64,000 bases of DNA from Chryseobacterium oryctis (GTDB lineage Bacteria > Bacteroidota > Bacteroidia > Flavobacteriales > Weeksellaceae), in assembly GCF_025971925.1 (NCBI RefSeq), contig NZ_JAPDHV010000003.1:186001-250000 (forward strand). Reading direction: 5' to 3'. This document shows, piece by piece, positions 1 to 8,418 of this stretch. The notes below the pieces were generated by a model, which had not been told where the DNA came from, made no database searches, and was given only the letters and a program-made list of their open reading frames with translations. How positions within the stretch are numbered: position 1 is the first letter of the stretch; each line of letters starts with the position of its first letter. Position numbers and translations under genes: made by a program.

Positions 1-1952
1 ACATAATAAGTTTCTCCTGCTGTTAAACCAGCCAGAGTGGTAAAATTAGTATTTGAAGTAATACACTGTTTACTTACTAAAGTACCACAATCACCACTAA
101 ACACTTGAGTATATAGACTTGTAGAAGTAGAAGTTCCTACCGCAGTAATATTCTTCAACCATAAAGTATGAACAGTACTTGTAGCCGTAAATTTATACCA
201 AACATCATCATCTGCCGTTCCTGTACATGGCGAAACAGCAATATTTGAGTCAGTAGCTGATAAAGTCGTTCCCGATACAGTACTTCCGCAATTAAGATCC
301 GGATTTACAGGCAATGTAATCGCATTGGCACATTCATCATTAGAAGGCGCTGCAGGTAAAGTTCCCACACATAAGTCAAAACTCATGCTGTACCCAGAAG
401 CATAATAAGTATAAATTCTTACATAGTATTCTTGACCAGGAACAAGATTATTCACAATAGTAATTCCATCATTATCAGAGCAATTAACGCTAACCAAAGA
501 ACCACATGTTCCACTTAAAATTTGTGTGAAAATATCTGTACTTGATGTAGAACCTAAGCTTACAGGATTAGAGAAAGTAAAGATATGAGTTGAATTGGTT
601 GCTGTAAACTTATACCAAACATCATCATCTGCATTGCCGTTACATGAAGCATCATCAGAAGATTTACTTGCACCCAAAGTCGTTCCTGAAGTTTTTACTG
701 CACAACTCATATCTGGATTCACAGTTAATGTAATAGCTCCTGAACATTCATCATTAGATGGAAGCGGTGCTGTAGTTGTCGTAAAATTTCTTTCTGTACA
801 AGAAGTAGAAGATACAGCTCCATTATACGCATTTATTGTATAATAATATTTGGTATTAGGAGATAATGTATTTGATACCGGTAAAGTATAAGTAAGAACA
901 TTGCCCACATCATGATTATTCAAAATATCTGTTCCTCCAGCAGTTGTTCCCAGACTAATTCTATATCCTAAAGCTCCCCCCGTAGCTGCAGACCAAGAAA
1001 AAGTAGGTCTTACGGAAACTCCAGTCAAAGCGGATGTAGGATTTGAAACAGAAGGACAACCTAAAGTAGCAGTCGTTGTAAATATCCTTTCTGTACAAGA
1101 AACTGATTCTCCTACACTATTCGCTCCTTTAACTGTAAGATAATACTGAGTTCCAAAATTTAATGAAGTAGTAAGTGTGTAACTTAAGACATTTCCTACA
1201 TTCACATTATTCAAAATATCCGTACCACCGGCTGTAGTTCCTAAACTAATTGTATAAGAGGCTGCACCTGTAGTAAGCCCCCAAGTGATGGTAGGAAAAG
1301 TAGAAACTCCCGTTGCCCCCACTGTTGGTGCTGAAATCACAGGACAAGCAGGTACTGCAAGAGGCGTTAATCCTAATAAAGAAACAATAGACTTTGTTGT
1401 AGACCTTGTTCCTGTAGGAGGAGTCGCCACATCTGGAACCACGGCATCACTTCTGTAATAAAGCGAAGTATTAGACGCCCCTGTATAAGTATAAAACCTA
1501 TTTGCAGCGACATCCTTATCAGGTGTATTCTCATAAATAGCAATAACTAAGTTATTGGTATTATTGTAATTGAAAGGTGTCGAAAAATTGACAGTAACCT
1601 CTCCTCCTACAACTGATAAACTTCCACTAAAAACCTGAGTAAGATCTGCTACCGCAACCCAATCAGAAGTACTACTGAATGATGTTTTAGTAGTATGCCC
1701 TACATAAACTGTCCAATCTTTAGAATTAGTTATAGAAGAGCCTGATGGAAGATAAAATTTCATCCCGGTAATATTTCCGGCACTTGCAGCATTTATTTCA
1801 GCTTTGGTAAAAATCTGTTGGGTGTAGTTGTAATTGTAATTTACATCCAAGGGTAAAGTTCCCCCTTGGGCGACACCAGAACCCATAACTACCTGGGCAT
1901 TGATAAAGGTGGCTATTAAAAAAAACAGCCACGTTAATAAAAGTTTCTTCAT
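1..1952 (-). CDS. Large secreted fibronectin III / PPC-like repeat protein (3' end outside window)
   Basis: The frame is open from the ATG at 1952 to the left edge, so about 650 N-terminal residues are visible and the C-terminus is missing. It begins with a signal peptide (MKKLLLTWLFFLIATFINAQ). A beta-rich N-terminal region follows, then two fibronectin III-like repeats containing SLGTTAGGTDILNN, then PPC-like modules that start NDECxxAI and contain ADDDVWYKF and LTAGETYYV. The same modules occur in the neighbouring 965-residue protein. An exported adhesin-like or carbohydrate-binding role is inferred. By analogy with its two neighbours it probably ends in a T9SS type A sorting domain beyond the edge. 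No catalytic motif was seen. Confidence 0.8.
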   Translation of the reverse strand, partial: MKKLLLTWLFFLIATFINAQVVMGSGVAQGGTLPLDVNYNYNYTQQIFTKAEINAASAGNITGMKFYLPSGSSITNSKDWTVYVGHTTKTSFSSTSDWVAVADLTQVFSGSLSVVGGEVTVNFSTPFNYNNTNNLVIAIYENTPDKDVAANRFYTYTGASNTSLYYRSDAVVPDVATPPTGTRSTTKSIVSLLGLTPLAVPACPVISAPTVGATGVSTFPTITWGLTTGAASYTISLGTTAGGTDILNNVNVGNVLSYTLTTSLNFGTQYYLTVKGANSVGESVSCTERIFTTTATLGCPSVSNPTSALTGVSVRPTFSWSAATGGALGYRISLGTTAGGTDILNNHDVGNVLTYTLPVSNTLSPNTKYYYTINAYNGAVSSTSCTERNFTTTTAPLPSNDECSGAITLTVNPDMSCAVKTSGTTLGASKSSDDASCNGNADDDVWYKFTATNSTHIFTFSNPVSLGSTSSTDIFTQILSGTCGSLVSVNCSDNDGITIVNNLVPGQEYYVRIYTYYASGYSMSFDLCVGTLPAAPSNDECANAITLPVNPDLNCGSTVSGTTLSATDSNIAVSPCTGTADDDVWYKFTATSTVHTLWLKNITAVGTSTSTSLYTQVFSGDCGTLVSKQCITSNTNFTTLAGLTAGETYY

Positions 1953-2455
1953 AAGTAGTAAAATTTAAAAAATTAATAGGGGTAAAAATAAAAAATAAAT
2001 TCAATCAATATCAACAAAAACGAAAAATCATTATCATTAAAACACAAATAATTAAAAAAACAATAACCATAAGCAATCAAACAATTAAAATAAACAACAA
2101 ACTCAACAATTATTGATTTATTCATTAATTGTTAAAATTCAAAGAATTATATTAAAAAAACACACCCATTAAAATTTAAACAACCTATTAAGAAAGAACA
2201 TTTCACCTAAATAAAAAAAACAGGCAAAATATTAACAATATCATACGTATGACACATAAAAAAACAAAAATTTCAAATATTTTACATCAAAATATAAACA
2301 TTAACCAACACACCGACCTACATTTTACCTAAAAATAACATATTCTCAATCATTATTTAATTCAATATTTCATACTACCCCTCCGTTTCTACTATTTACT
2401 TCATAAAAAAAGCGGCTAAAAATAGCCGCTCATTATTTAATACTTATTTTTAAAA
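1953..2455. other. 503-bp AT-rich intergenic region, G-poor on the + strand
   Basis: No plausible gene on either strand. It holds the terminator of the next upstream minus-strand gene near 2405-2430 and presumably the promoter and leader of the gene starting at 1952. The + strand is made almost entirely of A, T and C, with very few G. The same bias occurs in the intergenic regions near 4.9-5.2, 8.2-8.4 and 13.1-13.3 kb. No clear TAnnTTTG element was found for the gene at 1952. Confidence 0.7.
2405..2430 (-). terminator. Rho-independent terminator of the 816-residue-class T9SS protein gene
   Basis: Inverted repeat AGCGGCTA/TAGCCGCT with a 4-nt loop lies 26 nt past the stop codon on the minus strand. 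A run of T follows on that strand. A near-copy lies at 5188-5212. Confidence 0.85.
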
Positions 2456-2720
2456 CTATTTTTTAATAGTCTTAATAACCTGTCTAGAACCATCCTTCAT
2501 TTCTAAAGAAATCAAGTACATTCCTGATTTTAAATCTCCTAAATGTAGCATAGAAGATGGTTTATCAATAGTTTTAACCAATCTACCTGAAATATCTGTC
2601 ACAGAAATAGATTTTACATTAGTGATATCAGATATATTCAAATCATCCACAAACGGATTTGGGTAAGCCTGAATATTATTTTTCATATCAGATACTTCAG
2701 AAGTAGCCAACATTGCCGTA
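2405..2720 (-). repeat. Copy 1 of a shared T9SS C-terminal domain plus terminator module
   Basis: About 300 bp covering the last ~85 codons, the short 3' UTR and the terminator of this gene is closely similar to 5188-5503 at the end of the next gene. Long stretches around the stop codon and terminator are identical. This indicates duplication or gene conversion of the sorting-signal module as a unit. Confidence 0.7.
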
Positions 2721-4885
2721 TCAATATTAATATCATCCACCATTAAATAGAATCTATCAGCTATTGAATAAGCCTGGAATCCAAAATAATAAACTCCTGA
2801 AACATCAGGCGTAAACGTAATAGATTCTGAATTCACAGTAACATTTACAATATTAGGATAATCTGCAAGAACATTAGTCATTCCTGCAACATTAGCTGAA
2901 GTTCCATAAGCAACTTTCAATCTCTCCGCAAAAGTACTACCAGCATTTGCATACTTAAATGAAATTGTATAGGCAGTACCTCCCGTTAAATTAATGCCCT
3001 GAGTAAAAAACCAAGTATTTGCAGCAGAAGATGAATTCCATTTATATCTTAATACTTTTGTACTTGTACTAAAAGGTGCGTATCCTGCTTCTGTTGTCCA
3101 GACATTTCCAGTTCCAGCATTAATTGCTGATGTACAAAGAGGTAAAGCTGGTATTGTTACATCTTCAAAATTTAAAGAATAAGGTAAATTGGTTGAGCTA
3201 CAAACCGTTTGGAACATTCTTACAGAGCAAGGCGTAGCCGGAGCAGCAGTTGTTGCAGTATATCCTGTTACAGAATAATAATAAGATGTAGAATTAGCTA
3301 ATGGCGTAGTAAACGTATAACTTGTTATATTACCAACCAAATCAGTATCCAACACATCATTTCCTCCAGAAGTTGTTCCTACTTTTAATTTATAACCTGT
3401 TGCGCTATTGATTGCATTCCAAGTTATCGTAGGTGTTGTACTCATTCCACCTGCATTAGCTGCAGGAGCAGTAACCGTAGCACAAAGACTTAAAGTTGTA
3501 AAGTTTGCAGAACTAGACCAAACTCCTTTATCAACACTATTACATTTTGCCCTCACCCAATAATAATACTGTGTAGCAGGAATCAACCCTGTTAAATTCG
3601 CAGTAATAACACCCGTTGCCGTCGAGCCTAGAGGCGTTGTTGTAGACGTCGGAGCTGTAGATGAAGTACTATAATAATATTCATATCCTTCACTTGGAGG
3701 GGTAGCAGACGCTGTCCAACTTATAGTTGCAGTATCAGGAGTTACTGCAGATGAAGTAAGACCTGTAACGGTACTAGAACAATTAGCAAGAGTAGTAAAA
3801 GATCCAGCGGCTGCATATCCGTTACCAGTTCCCGCTAAATTAGGAATATGAGAATACATTGCCTGTACACCACCATTCAACGCTTGTACCCGAACTTGGT
3901 AAGTAGTATTCTGAGTTAAACCTGTAAGAGAAGCAGTAGTCGTCGAAACAGGATTACCTACAAAATCAGTCCAATCACAGCTTCCTAAAGCTCTATACTG
4001 TACATTATAAGCGGTTGCCCCAGTTGGCGCCGTCCAACTTACAGTTGCACCCATATTGGTTACAGCGGTTGTAGCAGCAAAAGTTCTCACAGGTAACTGA
4101 GTTCCGGGAGTCCAAGAATATTGTAGCCCATTTGGAATCTTAACATTCACATTAGTAGTTCCTGAAAAAAGCATGGTACTTCCATTACTGTTCCCAGTAA
4201 CTGCTTTAGACCAATCACACATTGTTCCCGAAGGAATATTCCCAATCATTAAAGGACTTACATTAGTAGCATAATTTACACTATTTCCTCTTATTCCTAC
4301 TTGAGGTGTTGTCCCTGAAGTACTGGTAGTTCCCGGATCTGTGCAATCTCCATAAATTATCTTTATTTCGCCCGTTGCATAAACTAATCGAATCTGGAAA
4401 TTCAACCTTTCTGTTGCTCTATTAAAATAGTTAGCATGATCTTGCCACTGAACAACAAATTCAGTTCCTAAATCCTCATATCTAACCTCATGGTTACCCG
4501 ATGGTTGTGTAGCATCTGAAGATGAAAAGCCTCCATCTTGCCCAAATGCAGAAATAGCCCCCGTAGTAGAACCCAAAGTCGAAAGAGGAGTATAATTTGT
4601 TCCTGAAGGTGCCGCTCCAAAAGTTATGAAGCCGTTTGCACTTACATAAACACTAGTAACCGCAACCCCTCCAAAAGTGAAAGGAGCAGATAGTGTAATC
4701 TCAGACGAAACCTCATTATCATAAGTCGTGTTAGTCCCTGTTGGGAATAACTTTGTCCCACCAGTAATTGGCACATATACAGCACCAGTACTCTTAGCGA
4801 AAGAATAGTTAGCGATATTCGTTTGAGCAGAAATCCCTGCCAAAGCAGAAAAAGCTAAAAAACACGCTAGTAATTTTTTTTTCAT
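2456..4885 (-). CDS. T9SS-secreted multidomain protein with fibronectin III modules
   Basis: About 809 residues from the ATG at 4885, chosen because MKKKLLACFLAFSALAGISAQ is a clean signal peptide; an ATG 27 nt upstream adds a hydrophilic stub. Residues ~20-255 look like a lectin- or nidogen-like beta-sandwich (VYVSANGFITFG, then FVVQWQDHANYF). Three fibronectin III-like domains follow (~265-570), each with TATISWTA-type strands. Next is a MAM/choice-of-anchor-like jelly roll (~575-720: LPYSLNFED, FYLMVDDINID). The last ~80 residues are a type A T9SS sorting domain (AYPNPFVDDLNI, DISGRLV, LKSGMYLI, basic end IKTIKK). It is probably secreted or cell-surface attached. No enzyme active site was recognised, so adhesion is inferred only. 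Confidence 0.85.
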   Translation of the reverse strand: MKKKLLACFLAFSALAGISAQTNIANYSFAKSTGAVYVPITGGTKLFPTGTNTTYDNEVSSEITLSAPFTFGGVAVTSVYVSANGFITFGAAPSGTNYTPLSTLGSTTGAISAFGQDGGFSSSDATQPSGNHEVRYEDLGTEFVVQWQDHANYFNRATERLNFQIRLVYATGEIKIIYGDCTDPGTTSTSGTTPQVGIRGNSVNYATNVSPLMIGNIPSGTMCDWSKAVTGNSNGSTMLFSGTTNVNVKIPNGLQYSWTPGTQLPVRTFAATTAVTNMGATVSWTAPTGATAYNVQYRALGSCDWTDFVGNPVSTTTASLTGLTQNTTYQVRVQALNGGVQAMYSHIPNLAGTGNGYAAAGSFTTLANCSSTVTGLTSSAVTPDTATISWTASATPPSEGYEYYYSTSSTAPTSTTTPLGSTATGVITANLTGLIPATQYYYWVRAKCNSVDKGVWSSSANFTTLSLCATVTAPAANAGGMSTTPTITWNAINSATGYKLKVGTTSGGNDVLDTDLVGNITSYTFTTPLANSTSYYYSVTGYTATTAAPATPCSVRMFQTVCSSTNLPYSLNFEDVTIPALPLCTSAINAGTGNVWTTEAGYAPFSTSTKVLRYKWNSSSAANTWFFTQGINLTGGTAYTISFKYANAGSTFAERLKVAYGTSANVAGMTNVLADYPNIVNVTVNSESITFTPDVSGVYYFGFQAYSIADRFYLMVDDINIDTAMLATSEVSDMKNNIQAYPNPFVDDLNISDITNVKSISVTDISGRLVKTIDKPSSMLHLGDLKSGMYLISLEMKDGSRQVIKTIKK

Positions 4886-4909
4886 ACAGTAAAATTTAAA
4901 ATTAGTATT

Positions 4910-4917
4910 CAAAACTA
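4910..4917 (-). promoter_or_regulatory. Candidate -7 element for the T9SS gene starting at 4885
   Basis: Reads TAGTTTTG on the minus strand, matching TAnnTTTG, 24 nt from the ATG. A TTG occurs about 22 nt further upstream, so the -33 match is weak. Confidence 0.45.
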
Positions 4918-5187
4918 ATAATTAAATCACAAAAACACACAATCCAATTAATAATTAATTAAAAAACACGACTTTAAATAAAGAAAATCAAACAAACATT
5001 TAATTCCATTAATAAAACAACAATAACAAACACACAAACAAAACACTGATAATCAAACAAGTAAAAAAGTAAAAAAAAATGCACAATACATCCATATTAT
5101 TACACTTAACATAATAAAATAATTAATAAATTACATTTTCCCCACACGATAAAACTAATAAATTTACCTGAATACATTATTTAAAAT

Positions 5188-5212
5188 AAAAAAGCGGCCA
5201 AAAATAGCCGCT
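5188..5212 (-). terminator. Rho-independent terminator of the 965-residue T9SS protein gene
   Basis: Same hairpin as at 2405-2430 with one substitution (AGCGGCC...TAGCCGCT). In the minus-strand RNA the changed position forms a G-U wobble, so the stem is preserved and a U run follows. Confidence 0.8.
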
Positions 5213-5503
5213 CATTATTTAATACTTACTTTTAAAACTATTTTTTAATAGCCTTAATAACCTGTCTAGAACCATCTTTCATTTGTAAAGAAATCAAATA
5301 CATTCCAGATTTCAAATCTCCTAAACGAAGTACAGATGATGGCTTATCAATGGTTTTCAATAATCTACCAGAAATATCTATTATAGAAACAGACTTCACA
5401 TTAGTAACATCCGAAATATTTAAATCATCCGCAAAAGGATTCGGATAAACTTTAATATTATCTTTAGCAGCAGAAACTTCATTTGTTGCCAATATTGAAG
5501 CAT
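5188..5503 (-). repeat. Copy 2 of a shared T9SS C-terminal domain plus terminator module
   Basis: Counterpart of 2405-2720. The encoded C-terminal domains align along their length (YPNPFADDLNI, DISGRLLKTIDKPSS, LGDLKSGMYLISL, SRQVIKAIKK), and the 3' UTR and hairpin are nearly identical. Confidence 0.7.
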
Positions 5504-8135
5504 CATAGGCAGAAAGCTTAAATTGACCTGTAGTACTTCCACCACCCACGGTTCCTGTATATCTCCAAACACTTATATACAAAGTAGCTCCTGGTGTTTG
5601 TCCCGTCAATGATAATAATGAGAAATTATCTACCCCACTGTCATCATCACACGCAACATTCGTTAACGATCCACAAGTTCCGCTATATACGGAAAGGACT
5701 GTATCTACGAATCCCGATCCAGCAACACCTTGCGTTTCAATTGTAATTGTTCCGCTTGCCGGCACCACCACAGAATACCACACATTATCTCCTCTACTAG
5801 TTTGACAAGTCGTCGTTCCATCCGTTGTAGCACCATCATTACTTGTAATAATAGCATTGGTATTAAAATTATTTCCCACCGTCAAAGTTACCGCACCTGA
5901 ACAAACATCATTTGCAGGAGGTGGAGGTGGCGTAGTTACACAGATATTAAAGCTATTGCTATACCCCGCCCCGTTACTATTATAAACTCTTATATAATAA
6001 GTCTGTCCTGAAGTAAGTCCAGTAACAGTTGTAGTATTAGCTGTACCACAAACAATACTAGTCAATCCTCCACACACCCCACTGAATACCTGAGTATATA
6101 AACTTGTAGATGATGTAGTTCCTGTAGAAACCAAATTTGATAATGTAATAGTATGAGTTGAAGCTGATGCTACAAACGAATACCAAACATCATCATCTGC
6201 TGTTCCCGTACATGGAGATACAGCAAGACCCGAATTAGTTGCAGAGGCAGTAGTTCCAGCTGTTGAACTTGCACAGGTTGTAGTTGAACTCACTGTTAAA
6301 GGTATCGCAGCCGCACATTCATCATTTGGTGGTGCCACCGGCGTAGTAACACAAATATTAAATGTATTAGCATATCCAGTTCCTGAATTAGAATTATAAA
6401 CCCTTACATAATATGTATTACCTACTGTTAAGCCAGTAAGTTGAGTCGGCGTGGCATAAGTTGTATCACAAATAACACTTGTTAACGCTCCACAAGAACC
6501 ACTCAACACCTGAAGATAAAGTGATGTAGAAGAGGTAGTACCAACAGACACAACGTTTGTTAAGGCAACTGTATGAGTCGCAGAAGTAGCCACAAACGAA
6601 TACCAAACATCATCATCTGCTGTTCCCGTACATGGAGAAATAGCAACACCAGAATCTGTAGCAGATAAAGTAGTTCCTGATACCGAGTTTACACACAAAG
6701 ATCCTGAACTTACCGTTAAAGGAATTGTATTAACACAATCATCATTAGAAGGCGGAGGCGGAGGTGTCCCCACACAGATATCAAAGCTAATATTTCTTCC
6801 CGCTGTAGTAGATTCACCAAAAGTAAACACTCTTATATAATAAGTCTGCCCAGCCGTTAATCCCGTTACCAAAGCAGAATTAGGATCTGAACAAAGTACA
6901 CTAGCCTGTGAACCACACGCACCACTTAATACTTGGAAATATGCATCTGTAGCACTTGTTGGTCCGGTAGAAACAACATTATTCAAAGAAACCTGATGGG
7001 ATGTTGCAGTGGCTACAAATGAATACCAAACATCATCATCACCAACCGCTGTTGTACTACACGGCGACACCATCGTAATTCCTGAATTGGTTGCCCCCAA
7101 AGTATTTCCTGCCGTTGTTACCCCACAATTCAAATCCGAATTTACAGTTAACGATATTGCATTCGCACAGTCGTCATTAGCTGGAGGCCCAGCCACCGTG
7201 AACGAAGTTTCAGTACATCCTGTAGCTTCTCCAAGTGAGTTAATCGGAGTAACAGTTACATAATAAGTGGTAGAAGCTGTAAGATTGGAAAGAGCATAAG
7301 AAGTTACGTTCCCTACATTAATATTAGCTAGCACGTCAGTTCCACCCGGAGTTGTTCCTACTCTTAATTTATAGCTTGAAGCCGCCGCAGTCCCACCTAC
7401 AGCATTCCACGTTAATACTGGAGAGTAAGGAGTATTTGTCGCTCCGGCAGCAGGAAAAGTTAAAGTAGTACAAGTTGGTACTAATGTTGGAGGCACATCA
7501 AATGCTATATGTGGTCTTCTGTAATCAGAAGATGTAAGAGTTGCACCAAATGCAGAAGTTGTCGTTACATACTTTGTTGTATTGCTGTTACCCGTACTGA
7601 TACAAGGAGAAGAATATTCATATTCCCAGTTGATCGTTGATGTTTGCGCTGTAGTTTGGGTATATTCTGTAAATACAGCAAGATTACTTCCCGCAGTATA
7701 TGGGAAATTAACAGAGTGAACAAATTGCTTAAATCCTGCGGAATTCCCAACAGCTGCTTGAGGATTAGCATCATACACCAATGTAGCTCCGGCAATAGCA
7801 GTCGCCCAATCCAATGCTCCCGAACCAAAATCCGTAGCAGTCGTATTCATTAAATAAATCTTAAAATTAGCATCTGCATTTAAGGTTCCAGAAGCGGTGT
7901 ATCTTTTCAGATATGTTGCAGTAATTGAGCTATTAGCAATAGCTGTTAGTTGTGAAGCAGGAATAATAAAAGCTCCGCGACCTTTAGAGTTTACAGTTGC
8001 ATTACTATTGGGCACCCCATAACTATTCGTTCCAATAGTTCCATTACAGACAGGAACTGTGTAACTTTGTCCCCAATACAATTGACAAGCCAGTATACTC
8101 ATCAATAACAGAAAGAGTAAATGTAATTTTTTCAT
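5238..8135 (-). CDS. T9SS-secreted protein with four PPC-like repeats
   Basis: 965 residues from the ATG at 8135 (signal peptide MKKLHLLFLLLMSILACQLYWG); an ATG at 8147 adds four residues. A ~200-residue N-terminal beta domain is followed by one fibronectin III-like domain (~220-310). Then come four repeats of about 140 residues starting near 319, 463, 603 and 740. Each begins NDxC and carries a VWYSFVA-type strand, a VLSGxCG loop and TYYIRV. Short Pro-rich linkers (PPPPPSNDDC) separate them. The last ~85 residues are a type A T9SS sorting domain. The repeats resemble pre-peptidase C-terminal (PPC) beta-sandwiches, which act as binding modules in secreted proteins. It sits between two similar genes on the same strand. 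The ligand is unknown. Confidence 0.85.
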   Translation of the reverse strand: MKKLHLLFLLLMSILACQLYWGQSYTVPVCNGTIGTNSYGVPNSNATVNSKGRGAFIIPASQLTAIANSSITATYLKRYTASGTLNADANFKIYLMNTTATDFGSGALDWATAIAGATLVYDANPQAAVGNSAGFKQFVHSVNFPYTAGSNLAVFTEYTQTTAQTSTINWEYEYSSPCISTGNSNTTKYVTTTSAFGATLTSSDYRRPHIAFDVPPTLVPTCTTLTFPAAGATNTPYSPVLTWNAVGGTAAASSYKLRVGTTPGGTDVLANINVGNVTSYALSNLTASTTYYVTVTPINSLGEATGCTETSFTVAGPPANDDCANAISLTVNSDLNCGVTTAGNTLGATNSGITMVSPCSTTAVGDDDVWYSFVATATSHQVSLNNVVSTGPTSATDAYFQVLSGACGSQASVLCSDPNSALVTGLTAGQTYYIRVFTFGESTTAGRNISFDICVGTPPPPPSNDDCVNTIPLTVSSGSLCVNSVSGTTLSATDSGVAISPCTGTADDDVWYSFVATSATHTVALTNVVSVGTTSSTSLYLQVLSGSCGALTSVICDTTYATPTQLTGLTVGNTYYVRVYNSNSGTGYANTFNICVTTPVAPPNDECAAAIPLTVSSTTTCASSTAGTTASATNSGLAVSPCTGTADDDVWYSFVASASTHTITLSNLVSTGTTSSTSLYTQVFSGVCGGLTSIVCGTANTTTVTGLTSGQTYYIRVYNSNGAGYSNSFNICVTTPPPPPANDVCSGAVTLTVGNNFNTNAIITSNDGATTDGTTTCQTSRGDNVWYSVVVPASGTITIETQGVAGSGFVDTVLSVYSGTCGSLTNVACDDDSGVDNFSLLSLTGQTPGATLYISVWRYTGTVGGGSTTGQFKLSAYDASILATNEVSAAKDNIKVYPNPFADDLNISDVTNVKSVSIIDISGRLLKTIDKPSSVLRLGDLKSGMYLISLQMKDGSRQVIKAIKK
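5600..7190 (-). repeat. Four tandem ~140-codon PPC-like repeats inside the T9SS protein gene
   Basis: Units begin with codons for ND(D/E/V)C near 7180, 6746, 6326 and 5915. Two of them share a nearly identical stretch encoding the DDDVWYSF region (about 6180-6220 and 6600-6640). The same stretch recurs, more diverged, near 190-230 and 610-640 in the first gene. Confidence 0.7.
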
Positions 8136-8372
8136 ACTTAGTTTCATTTAAAATTCAATGTATAAAAATACAAAATAAATAACACTAATTAAATAAATTA
8201 CATTGATTTAATCAATTAACCATTAAATAACCAATAAAAATAATCTAAAATTAAATATAAAATAAACATATATTTAATTTATTGAAAATTCAACAATAAA
8301 TGAATTATTAGTAAATACCTGATAATCAAATAAATAAAAAAACAACTCCTATTTTAATATATTATTAAAAAT

Positions 8373-8398
8373 AAAAAAGCAACCCGAAAGTTGCTTTT
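8373..8398 (-). terminator. Terminator downstream of dnaE
   Basis: Inverted repeat AAAAGCAAC/GTTGCTTTT with a 6-nt loop, 21 nt past the dnaE stop on the minus strand, followed by a T run on that strand. Confidence 0.8.
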
Positions 8399-8418
8399 CA
8401 ATAAAAAAATATTTCAAA

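Larger units (their letters stand above)
4886..5237. other. 352-bp AT-rich intergenic region
   Basis: No gene seen. It contains the minus-strand -7 candidate at 4910-4917 and the terminator at 5188-5212. The centre is A/C-rich and strongly depleted of G on the + strand. Confidence 0.7.

Noticed and set aside
7565..7828. Short overlapping frames opposite or within the large T9SS genes
   Set aside because: They are low-complexity shadows of the repeat-encoding frames with no start context or family features.
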